DNA from: Flavobacterium soli DSM 19725
GTDB lineage: Bacteria > Bacteroidota > Bacteroidia > Flavobacteriales > Flavobacteriaceae
NCBI RefSeq assembly: GCF_000422705.1
Contig: NZ_AUGO01000008.1
Coordinates: forward strand, 1-64,000
Length of the DNA stretch: 64,000 bases
Reading direction: 5' to 3'
Part shown: piece after piece, positions 1 to 6,495 of the stretch
Layout of the letters: every line of letters starts with the position of its first letter
How positions within the stretch are numbered: position 1 is the stretch's first letter
Position numbers and translations under genes: made by a program
The notes under the pieces: generated by a model
Database searches by the model: none
The model's input: only the letters and a program-made list of their open reading frames with translations
What the model was told of the DNA's origin: nothing

Positions 1-286
1 CTATTCGGGAGTAGCACCCTTTGAATATTCATCAGGAACCAGTGTAAAAGGCAGGACCAAGGTGAGTCATTTAGCAGACAAAAAGATGAAATCATTGCTT
101 CACATGTGTGCATTGACGGCTATCAAATATGATCCACAGTTAAAAGAATATTATAATAAAAAGAAAGCCGAAGGTAAAAATTCGATGCTAGTATTAAACA
201 ACATTAGATGTAAAATTATAAGTCGTGTTTTTAGCGTAATTAACAGACAAACTCCATATGTAAATACATATAAATTTGCCTGTTAA
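1..286 (+). CDS. IS110-family transposase, C-terminal end (5' cut by window)
   Basis: An open frame runs from base 2 through the left edge to the stop at 284-286, giving about 94 residues. It begins YSGVAPFEYSSGTSVKGRTK, which resembles the C-terminal domain (Transposase_20) of IS110/IS116/IS902 transposases. The SSG in this segment is the family's conserved serine motif. The Lys-rich tail that follows (KKMKSLLHMCALTAIKY) is also typical. IS110 enzymes pair a RuvC-like N-terminal domain with this serine domain, and members of the family are guided by an element-encoded bridge RNA. The RuvC part lies outside the window. The GTG at 62 is an internal codon and not a start. There is no frameshift in the visible part, so the element may be intact to the left. 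Confidence 0.85.
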   Translation, partial: YSGVAPFEYSSGTSVKGRTKVSHLADKKMKSLLHMCALTAIKYDPQLKEYYNKKKAEGKNSMLVLNNIRCKIISRVFSVINRQTPYVNTYKFAC

Positions 287-470
287 TTTTTAATATTTTA
301 TTTGTTTTTTATCATAGAATGCACTAGCCTGATTAAACCACCTGATTTAATGATATTGATTGCTCGAATCCTTTTACATTGACGCTTAAAATTTAATCCA
401 TCCTTCTAAAACCACCCCAAACCTCTAGAAAATTAAAAACACTATCTTCGTGACACCCAAAACCCCAATC
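287..470. other. Non-coding 3' flank of the IS110 element and leader of the next gene
   Basis: This AT-rich stretch has no gene and must contain the right end of the IS110 element and its junction with host DNA. IS110 elements generally lack terminal inverted repeats, so I cannot place the end. A short imperfect direct repeat, CTGATTAAACCA and CTGATTTAATGA, lies near 330-355. No clear hairpin or promoter box stands out. Confidence 0.35.
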
Positions 471-824
471 ATGAAAAAGTTCTTCCTCATTTTTTTCCTA
501 TTTGTTGTTGCCAGTGTTTTCTCGCAAACTGTCTATATCACCAAAACAGGTGCAAAATACCATCAGGAAACATGTACTCATTTGAAGCATTCTTCAATTA
601 GCATGAACCTTGAAGAAGCCCTCGAAAAAGGATATGAACCCTGTAAAGTCTGTAAACCCCTAACGACTCAGGAGAAAGTTTCTGTAAATAATGTCAAGAC
701 AGAAACGACCACCGAGAGCCAAACTACAAGTACTACTTCGGTACAATGTTCTGGAAAAACCAAAAAAGGAATACGCTGCAAAAGGAAAACGACCAACACA
801 AATGGAAGGTGTTACCAGCATTAA
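471..824 (+). CDS. Small secreted Cys-rich protein with two putative metal-binding modules
   Basis: This is a 117-residue protein. I chose the ATG at 471 because it opens a clean signal peptide (MKKFFLIFFLFVVASVFSQ); an upstream GTG at 450 would only add seven polar residues. The mature protein starts with a module of the pattern YHxxxCxxL-x15-GYxPCxxC (about residues 29-58), like the small His/Cys modules attached to some exported nucleases. A Thr/Ser-rich linker follows, then a C-terminal module CSGKTKKGIRCKRKT...CYQH that fits a CCCH-type zinc-binding pattern (DUF5763-like). It probably binds metal in the periplasm or at the surface. The substrate is unknown. It stands alone between the IS end and a repeat array. 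Confidence 0.6.
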   Translation: MKKFFLIFFLFVVASVFSQTVYITKTGAKYHQETCTHLKHSSISMNLEEALEKGYEPCKVCKPLTTQEKVSVNNVKTETTTESQTTSTTSVQCSGKTKKGIRCKRKTTNTNGRCYQH

Positions 825-848
825 GGGCATTTTCAAGAGGCTATAAAA

Positions 849-1078
849 TACGCATGGGAAAAGTCTAAATAGGCATGGGCAACTTCTGAATACGCATGGG
901 AAAAGTCTAAATATGCTCCGACAACTTCTGAATACGCATGGGAAAAGTCTAAATATGCTCCGACAACTTCTGAATACGCATGGGAAAAGTCTAAATATAC
1001 TCCGACAACTTCTGAATACGTATGGGAAAAGTCTAAATACGCTCCGACAACTTCTGAATACGCTCCGACAACATTTAA
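849..1078. repeat. 42-bp tandem repeat, about 5.3 copies
   Basis: The start CGCATGGG (or CGTATGGG) recurs at 851, 893, 935, 977 and 1019, exactly 42 bases apart, and the array ends in a half unit at 1061. Each unit consists of two related 21-bp halves, CGCATGGGAAAAGTCTAAATA and its relative beginning CGCTCCGACAACTTCTGAATA. This suggests that a 21-bp sequence doubled and the 42-bp unit then amplified. The period is a multiple of three and one frame stays open, but that frame has no start codon. The array fills the gap between the Cys-rich protein gene and the terminator at 1122-1152; nothing else is visible there. Confidence 0.9.
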
Positions 1079-1121
1079 GATGCTAAGAGCAAATTCTAAG
1101 CGGATCCGTGAAAACAGATAT

Positions 1122-1152
1122 AAAAAAACTGCAAGTGGTAGCTTGCAGTTTT
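1122..1152 (-). terminator. Hairpin terminator for the minus-strand operon
   Basis: An 11-bp perfect stem (AAAACTGCAAG at 1125-1135 with CTTGCAGTTTT at 1142-1152) has a 6-base loop. On the minus strand it is followed by a T tract (complement of the A run 1122-1128). It sits just beyond the stop at 1156. Confidence 0.75.
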
Positions 1153-1155
1153 GGT

Positions 1156-1464
1156 TTAGATAAAGTTATGGTCTTGTAATGCAGAGGTGATTTCATTCTT
1201 CAATAAACCACTACCACCACCATAGTGCTGAATAATGACAATGTCGGGTTTTTGGTTTCGGAAAGCAGTGATTAGTAGCTGTTCGCTTTCTTCACTGATG
1301 CCACAACCCAGCAACACAAGAGCAAAGTCATAGGTTGAAAATAATTCCAATGCTTCTTCATCGGTTTCGGCACCAATTCCGAACCATTCGTCGTTTGCAT
1401 TGAGCAATCTCACGACCGTGTCGAGGATTTCCTTGTGTTTGCCGATGTAGAGGATTTTTATCAT
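1156..1464 (-). CDS. Degenerate response-regulator receiver-like protein
   Basis: This 102-residue protein has the beta-alpha periodicity of a receiver (REC) domain: MIKILYIGKHKE at strand 1, a helix, then FALVLLGCGI at strand 3, and PDIVIIQHYGGGSG later. In REC domains strand 3 ends in the phospho-accepting Asp (LLDxxM). Here that position reads G or C, so phosphorylation in the usual way seems impossible. It has no output domain and is a little short for a receiver (about 115-120). It is the last gene of a minus-strand run after pirin and YceI. It may be a stand-alone pseudo-receiver that works by protein contact. The family call rests on pattern only. Confidence 0.5.
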   Translation of the reverse strand: MIKILYIGKHKEILDTVVRLLNANDEWFGIGAETDEEALELFSTYDFALVLLGCGISEESEQLLITAFRNQKPDIVIIQHYGGGSGLLKNEITSALQDHNFI

Positions 1465-1521
1465 TTTAAATTTTTTTAATAAAGCCTGAGAGAAGAATCC
1501 ATCAGGCTTATTAGTTTACAT

Positions 1522-2052
1522 TTATTGCTTTACAAACTGCAATTCAATATTCAGTTTTACTTCTTCACCAACTAAAACTCCACCTGCTTCAAGTGCTGAG
1601 TTCCAGTTTAAGTTCCAATCCTTACGGTTGATTTTTCCCGAAATAGACATTCCCGCTTTTAGATTTCCCCAAGGATCCTTTGCCAATCCGCCGAATTCTA
1701 CCTCCAATTTTACAGGTTTTGTAACACCGTGAAGTGTCAAATCGCCTTTCAATTCATATTCTCCTTCGTTTTGTTTTTTGAAAGAAGTGGCACTGAACGT
1801 CAATTTTGGGAATTTTTCAGCATCAAAGAAATCCGGGCTTAACAAATGCGTATCACGGTCGGTATTTCCTGTTGTGATAGAATCTACATCTCCTGAAAAT
1901 TCAATTTTTGCGTTTTCGAAGTTGTCATCTTCGGTTTCAATCGAAGCATCAAATTTTTGAAAGCTTCCTGAAACATTTGTAAACATCATGTGTTTTACTT
2001 TGAAACCAATTTCTGAGTGTGTTGGGTCGATTGACCATTTTGTTGTTGACAT
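1522..2052 (-). CDS. YceI family protein
   Basis: A 176-residue protein that begins MSTTKWSIDPTHSEIGFKVKH, the hallmark YceI opening, and continues with GSFQKFDASIETED, NTDRDTHLLSPDFFDAEKFP and GDLTLHGVTKPVKLEVEF. YceI proteins form a lipocalin-like barrel that binds long polyisoprenoid or amide lipids. Family members are often induced by stress. There is no signal peptide, so this copy is predicted cytoplasmic, unlike E. coli YceI. It lies 84 bases downstream of the pirin gene and 57 bases upstream of the receiver-like gene, consistent with one transcript or closely linked units. Confidence 0.92.
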   Translation of the reverse strand: MSTTKWSIDPTHSEIGFKVKHMMFTNVSGSFQKFDASIETEDDNFENAKIEFSGDVDSITTGNTDRDTHLLSPDFFDAEKFPKLTFSATSFKKQNEGEYELKGDLTLHGVTKPVKLEVEFGGLAKDPWGNLKAGMSISGKINRKDWNLNWNSALEAGGVLVGEEVKLNIELQFVKQ

Positions 2053-2135
2053 AATTATTTAATTTTTAATTTATTATTACTATTGTTTATTATTATTTAT
2101 TGAAATTACCATTGATTTTTGCTATTGCAATTGAA

Positions 2136-3011
2136 TTACATCATCATTGGCACTTCCATCAAAAGAATTCTCGCATCTTCTGAGTTGGCCTTGATATCGA
2201 TGCTTGAGGTATCCCAGATTCCTAGTCCGTCGCGTTGGTTCAAGGCGATGTTTCCTATTGTGAAATCTCCTTTAAGGACGAAAGCATAAATTCCGTTTCC
2301 TGCTTTTTTAAGGTTGTAAGTAGTGCTGAAATCCTTGTCGAAATTCCCCAAATGAAACCAAGCATCTTGGTGGATCCAAACGCCTTCATCGTCCTGATTG
2401 GGTGAGATAATCTGCTGTAATTTGTTATGACGGTCGGCTTCGTTTAGCGTGATTTGATCATATCGAGGGGCTACATTTTTCTTATTCGGATACACCCAAA
2501 TCTGCAAGAACTTCGTCAAATTTTCAGAGCTGTTGTTATATTCGCTGTGGAAAATCCCGGTTCCGGCACTCATGACTTGGATATCACCTTTCTTGATAAC
2601 GGCCTTGTTCCCCATACTGTCTTCGTGTTTCAAATCGCCTTCAAGCGGAATCGAAATGATTTCCATATTGTCGTGAGGATGACGCCCAAAACCCATCCCG
2701 GCATCCACACGATCGTCGTTTAAAACTCGTAGTACACCAAAGTGCATTCTCTCTGGATTGTGATAATTGGCAAAGCTAAACGTGTGGTGTGAATCCAACC
2801 AACCGTGATTGGCATGGCCTCTTGTATTGGCTTTGTGCAGAACAGTGTTCTCCAAAACTTTTGAATCTGTATTGGGAATATGATTAAAACCAACTGGTTC
2901 CAACTCTTTTATTTCGTCTATTTCATTTTTAAGAATTGATCCAACTGCAGCAGTTGTAACGAACATTCCTGTGCCAAATAATCCTTTTTTTATAAAATCT
3001 TTTCTGTCCAT
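2136..3011 (-). CDS. Pirin family protein with export-like N-terminus
   Basis: This 291-residue bicupin has the pirin core from about residue 57 on: GHANHGWLDSHHTFSFANY, then FGVLRVLNDDRV, the metal-site motif GFGRHPHDNMEIISIPLEG, and MSAGTGIFHSEYN. The His of HPHDN and of FHSE fit the first cupin metal site. It resembles YhhW-type pirins, some of which are quercetin 2,3-dioxygenases. The first 30 residues (DRKDFIKKGLFGTGMFVTTAAV) look like a Tat-type or anchor signal with RK in place of RR, so periplasmic placement is plausible. The 15-bp dyad at 3066-3080, shared with the Crp-family gene, lies 55 bases upstream and probably controls it. Confidence 0.88.
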   Translation of the reverse strand: MDRKDFIKKGLFGTGMFVTTAAVGSILKNEIDEIKELEPVGFNHIPNTDSKVLENTVLHKANTRGHANHGWLDSHHTFSFANYHNPERMHFGVLRVLNDDRVDAGMGFGRHPHDNMEIISIPLEGDLKHEDSMGNKAVIKKGDIQVMSAGTGIFHSEYNNSSENLTKFLQIWVYPNKKNVAPRYDQITLNEADRHNKLQQIISPNQDDEGVWIHQDAWFHLGNFDKDFSTTYNLKKAGNGIYAFVLKGDFTIGNIALNQRDGLGIWDTSSIDIKANSEDARILLMEVPMMM

Positions 3012-3065
3012 AATGTGATGCTTTATTATTACGGTACAAAGTTGCGTCAGAAAAAAGAGGTGGGC

Positions 3066-3080
3066 ATTGAACTAGGACAA
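3066..3080 (-). promoter_or_regulatory. Candidate Crp-family operator upstream of pirin
   Basis: On the minus strand the site reads TTGTCCTAGTTCAAT, an imperfect dyad of the form TTG-N2-CTAG-N2-CAA. The identical 15-mer occurs at 3896-3910 upstream of the adjacent Crp/Fnr regulator gene. Here it lies 55-69 bases before the pirin start codon. The assignment to that regulator is inferred from the shared site. Confidence 0.5.
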
Positions 3081-3116
3081 GAAATGATTTTTAATTAAAA
3101 ATAAATACCAAAAAGC

Positions 3117-3278
3117 AAATTCCAAAAAGCAATTTCCAAATTCCAAAAAACAAATAAATTCCAATCTTTCAAATTTCAATTTTTGAAACCGTTGCTAAGG
3201 TTTGAAAAATTTTAAAATTGTTACTTGGAGCTTATTTGGAATTTGCTTTTTGGAATTTGGAAATTGTATTTTGGAATT
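3117..3278. repeat. Large imperfect inverted repeat of AATTCCAAA units
   Basis: The left arm (about 3117-3165) and right arm (about 3231-3278) are reverse complements over almost 50 bases, and both are built of repeated AAATTCCAAA words. The loop is about 65 bases. It lies between the Crp-family stop codon, which it touches, and the pirin promoter. On RNA it would fold into a long stem. It could end the regulator transcript, but it looks more like a dispersed intergenic repeat. Confidence 0.7.
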
Positions 3279-3859
3279 TACCCTTTGGCCATTTTTGCCC
3301 GAACCTTGCTCAAGAACTCAGCCGAGATTCCTAAATAAGAAGCGATATAATGTTGTGCAACACGTTGGGGAATGGTTGGATAAAGTTCAAGAAATTCTAC
3401 ATATTTTTCCATTGCGGTTTTGGAAATGGTATTGAAAAGACGGTGTTGAGTAACCGAAAGGTTCCGTTGCATTAGGATTCTGAAAGCTCTTTCAAATCGA
3501 GGAGCTCTTTCAAAAAGCATTTCTTTAGATTCGGGACTGAACATAAAAAACTCGCAATCTTCGAGGGTTTCTATAAAAACTTGGCTGGGTTTATCTTCAT
3601 ATATACTAAAGGAAATATCACTGACCCAAGCGTTTTCGATTCCAAATTGCAATATCACTTCAAAACCATTGGCATCAATAAAATATTTGCGAATACAACC
3701 TTTAATGACGAAAGCTTCAAAATTGCACATTTCGCCTTCGTGAAGCATAATGGTTTTCTTGGGTACTTTTTTATGTTCTAATAAAGAATTGAAAATATTG
3801 AGCTCCTCTTCAGTAAAGGAAACATATCGGCTGATGCTGTTGTTGATTTGTGTGTACAA
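3278..3859 (-). CDS. Crp/Fnr family transcriptional regulator
   Basis: This 193-residue protein has a cyclic-nucleotide-binding-type beta-roll at about residues 20-115 (KTIMLHEGEMCNFEAFVIKGCIRKYF) and a C-terminal winged helix (QRVAQHYIASYLGISAEFLSKVRAKMA). The HTH reads HYIASYLGISAEFLSKVR, as in many Bacteroidota Crp-family regulators. The roll lacks the cAMP-contacting GELAL/RSA motif, so the ligand is unlikely to be cAMP. The same 15-bp dyad lies 37 bases upstream of its own start and upstream of pirin, so autoregulation and control of pirin are likely. These small regulators often answer to redox or nitrosative stress, which would suit pirin and YceI, but nothing here proves the signal. 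Confidence 0.88.
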   Translation of the reverse strand: MYTQINNSISRYVSFTEEELNIFNSLLEHKKVPKKTIMLHEGEMCNFEAFVIKGCIRKYFIDANGFEVILQFGIENAWVSDISFSIYEDKPSQVFIETLEDCEFFMFSPESKEMLFERAPRFERAFRILMQRNLSVTQHRLFNTISKTAMEKYVEFLELYPTIPQRVAQHYIASYLGISAEFLSKVRAKMAKG

Positions 3860-3895
3860 GGTTTTGGGATTTAAAGCATAAAGTTATAGAATTTA

Positions 3896-3910
3896 TTGAA
3901 CTAGGACAAC
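3896..3910 (-). promoter_or_regulatory. Candidate Crp-family operator upstream of the regulator gene
   Basis: This copy of the 15-mer is identical to the one at 3066-3080. It lies 37-51 bases before the regulator start codon and also 54-68 bases before the divergent GAF gene, so it could act on both. Its distance to any -7-like box differs from the pirin copy. That favours an operator over a core promoter element. Confidence 0.5.
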
Positions 3911-3932
3911 ACATTTGAAAATAACTTATTAG

Positions 3933-3940
3933 TATCTTTG
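3933..3940 (+). promoter_or_regulatory. Bacteroidota -7 promoter element for the GAF gene
   Basis: TATCTTTG matches the TAnnTTTG consensus of the major Bacteroidota sigma factor and lies 23 bases before the ATG at 3964. A TTTG at 3914-3917 is closer than the usual -33 spacing, so only the -7 box is confident. Confidence 0.5.
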
Positions 3941-3963
3941 TGCTCTACAAAATTACCATCTAA

Positions 3964-6327
3964 ATGATTTACGAAAAACGACAGGATAATCCGCTTCAGG
4001 TTCAGATTTCTTTTCATAAGCTCATTGAAAGTTTGGAAGAAATAGCCTTGTCGGATGTTGACTATAGGTCGAATTATGCCAAAGGACTTTTAAATGAAGT
4101 GAATAAATTTCCTGAATTGAGAGAAGGTATAACCGATTTCAATGCCATTCAGGAACACAAACAGTTGATCCGTTATTTGCTTTCAGATTTGTTTCCAACA
4201 GCTTTAACAAAGAACGAAATTAAAGCGATTGCCATACCTTTCCACAATATAATTTTTAATTATTCCGAACGATTTCAAAGCATATTAAACAATGCAGGAC
4301 CAGATTTTGACATGACAATTCGGGACTTCGACGACCATGAATTTTATGTCATGAGTTGCTGTTTGATTTTGATGCAATATTACGGATTGAAACTTGATCT
4401 AAGTAAGCCTTTCTTTTATGATATTCCCGATGCCGAGGGAATAATGAAGCATTACAGGATATTGTATAATGCTGATTTTATGGAAATTATTCCAACTGAA
4501 TCTGCAATTCACATTACCCAGGAAGATGTTGATATGTTGATTGACAACTACGATAATTTCGAAATTTGGAAAGAAAAATTCCCAACTAATAGTTGGATAA
4601 TTAAAGGTTTCGGAATTATGTCGATGTATGATGCCACGACTGAAAGTGCCGTTTCTAACTTGAAAACTAATCTTATAGGTAAGCGAGAAGAAGATTTTTC
4701 GGTAGAAGAAAACTTCCAAACCATTTTCAGATCAATCTATAGGATTCCCGATTTGAAAATTGGTTATACCGCAATCAATTACGAAGAAAATAAATTTGTA
4801 ACTGCTCCTTTTGATAAGAATGTACAAAGCTTTATTTTAAGTGAGGCAATTGAAAATGATTGTAAAGAATTACTTTGTGACAAATCGTTTGATGGATTAA
4901 TTAAGCAAAATAATTATTTGAGTATTTCGGATGTAGAAAAATTTGCAAACGAGAATCCAGAAAACCAATTGGCCCGTCATTTTTTGAAACTGGGGATTAG
5001 AAGTGCAATTTTTGCACCGATGGTCAAAGATGAAAAATTACTAGGAATTATTGAATTGGTTTCCTATAAAAAAGGTACACTCAATAGCATCAATGCTCAT
5101 AAAATGGACATCGTGATGCCTTACATAATAGATACAATTGATCGTTTTTATTTTGAAACCGAAAACGAGATTGAAGCCATCATTCAAAAGGAATATACTG
5201 CAATCCATCCGAGTGTGTATTGGAAATTCCGCGAAGAGGCGATACTTCATATTGGGAACAAAAACAATAGGGATTTGCCTTTCAAGGAAATTGTTTTCAA
5301 AAATATCACCCCATTATATGGTCAGATTGATATAAAAGGTTCTTCTACGGCTCGAAATTTGGCCATCGAAAAAGATCTGGCTTTGCAAATCGATTTATTG
5401 ATTGATCTCTTCAAGTTCATCAGCGAAAACCTTCAGCTTCCAGTTATTTATCAGAATATATTTGAATTGGAAAAATACCAAACCCAGTTGAAAGAAAGCC
5501 TGAAAGCTGATACAGAATCAATTGTTCAGACGTATATCTTGAATGAAATTCATCCGATATTACAGCATTTTAATTCCTCAAATACACAAGTAAAACAAAA
5601 GATAACGGCTTATTTTGATGCTTTGGATCCTCATATCCAAATGGTGTATGACGCAAGGAAAGATTTTGACAATACACTTTCGCTCATCAATAAAAAGATG
5701 GCTTCAGTTTTGGATAAAAAGCAGGAAAAAGCTCAGGAATTTTATCCGCACTATTATGAGCGTTTCAAGACCGATGGAGTGGAACATAACCTGTATATTG
5801 GAGCTTCCATTTCGCCAAAGCTGCCTTACAATCCATTGTATTTGAGTAATTTGAGGCTGTGGCAATTACAGGCTATTTGCGAAATGGAGAACGAATATTT
5901 CCATTTGAGAAAAACCTTGCCGTATGATTTGGATGTTACCTCGCTGATATTGGTTTTCAGTACCCCAATCTCAATACGTTTCCGTATGGATGAAAAGCGA
6001 TTTGATGTTGATGGAACTTACAACGCCAGATATGAAGTCGTGAAGAAAAGAATCGACAAATCCAACATCAAGGGAACTCAAGAGCGAATTACCCAAAAGG
6101 GAAAAATCACGATTGTCTATTCCCAACATCAGGAAGAAATGGAGTACCGAAAATACATCCAGCTTTTGCAACATAAAAATCTTTTGGGTGCCGAAATTGA
6201 AAATTTTGAAGTAGAAGATTTACAAGGTGTTACGGGATTAAGAGCACTTCGAGTGGAAGTTGTTTACAATGAAATTGTGGAGGAAGAATATACGTATCAG
6301 GAATTGGTGAAGGATTTTAAGCAATAA
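3964..6327 (+). CDS. Large GAF domain-containing protein
   Basis: This 787-residue soluble protein has no signal peptide. The middle (about residues 230-400) has a GAF-like pattern: EENFQTIFRSIYRIPDLKIGYTA opening, and LGIRSAIFAPMVKDEKLLGIIELVS closing, the latter typical of the last GAF strands. The N-terminal 230 and C-terminal 370 residues are mostly helical and match no domain I can name. No kinase, cyclase, HTH or output motif was seen. GAF domains bind small ligands, chromophores or cyclic nucleotides, but the residues that choose the ligand are not readable here. It stands alone, convergent with the HD-PycTM gene and divergent from the Crp-family regulator. Confidence 0.6.
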   Translation: MIYEKRQDNPLQVQISFHKLIESLEEIALSDVDYRSNYAKGLLNEVNKFPELREGITDFNAIQEHKQLIRYLLSDLFPTALTKNEIKAIAIPFHNIIFNYSERFQSILNNAGPDFDMTIRDFDDHEFYVMSCCLILMQYYGLKLDLSKPFFYDIPDAEGIMKHYRILYNADFMEIIPTESAIHITQEDVDMLIDNYDNFEIWKEKFPTNSWIIKGFGIMSMYDATTESAVSNLKTNLIGKREEDFSVEENFQTIFRSIYRIPDLKIGYTAINYEENKFVTAPFDKNVQSFILSEAIENDCKELLCDKSFDGLIKQNNYLSISDVEKFANENPENQLARHFLKLGIRSAIFAPMVKDEKLLGIIELVSYKKGTLNSINAHKMDIVMPYIIDTIDRFYFETENEIEAIIQKEYTAIHPSVYWKFREEAILHIGNKNNRDLPFKEIVFKNITPLYGQIDIKGSSTARNLAIEKDLALQIDLLIDLFKFISENLQLPVIYQNIFELEKYQTQLKESLKADTESIVQTYILNEIHPILQHFNSSNTQVKQKITAYFDALDPHIQMVYDARKDFDNTLSLINKKMASVLDKKQEKAQEFYPHYYERFKTDGVEHNLYIGASISPKLPYNPLYLSNLRLWQLQAICEMENEYFHLRKTLPYDLDVTSLILVFSTPISIRFRMDEKRFDVDGTYNARYEVVKKRIDKSNIKGTQERITQKGKITIVYSQHQEEMEYRKYIQLLQHKNLLGAEIENFEVEDLQGVTGLRALRVEVVYNEIVEEEYTYQELVKDFKQ

Positions 6328-6350
6328 TTGTATTATATAGTATACAAAAG

Positions 6351-6495
6351 AAATCCCGTAGGGATGAAATTGTTGTAGATTTTATCGGGTAATGTGGTTA
6401 AAAACCCCGTAGGGTTGACATTATAATTTCATCCCTACGGGATTTTGGTTTTGTTGTGAATTTGGTTGCTACAATAATTTCATCCCAACGGGATT
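6351..6495. repeat. Four copies of a CCCGTAGGG palindromic repeat between convergent genes
   Basis: AAATCCCGTAGGGATGAAAT occurs at 6351-6370, a variant at 6401-6416, and two inverted copies at 6426-6445 and 6477-6495. The first and third copies are perfect reverse complements and can form a 20-bp stem. Each copy also has a palindromic core. Such words are scattered between genes in many Bacteroidota genomes. The array fills the gap between two convergent genes and may also serve as a two-way terminator. Confidence 0.8.

Noticed and set aside
849..1078. CRISPR array
   Set aside because: The units are head-to-tail with no unique spacers between them, and no cas genes are in the window.
873..1163. 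Repeat protein gene on the plus strand
   Set aside because: The open frame has no start codon, a TAG closes it just upstream, and it runs through the minus-strand terminator. Kept as a finding, not called as a gene.
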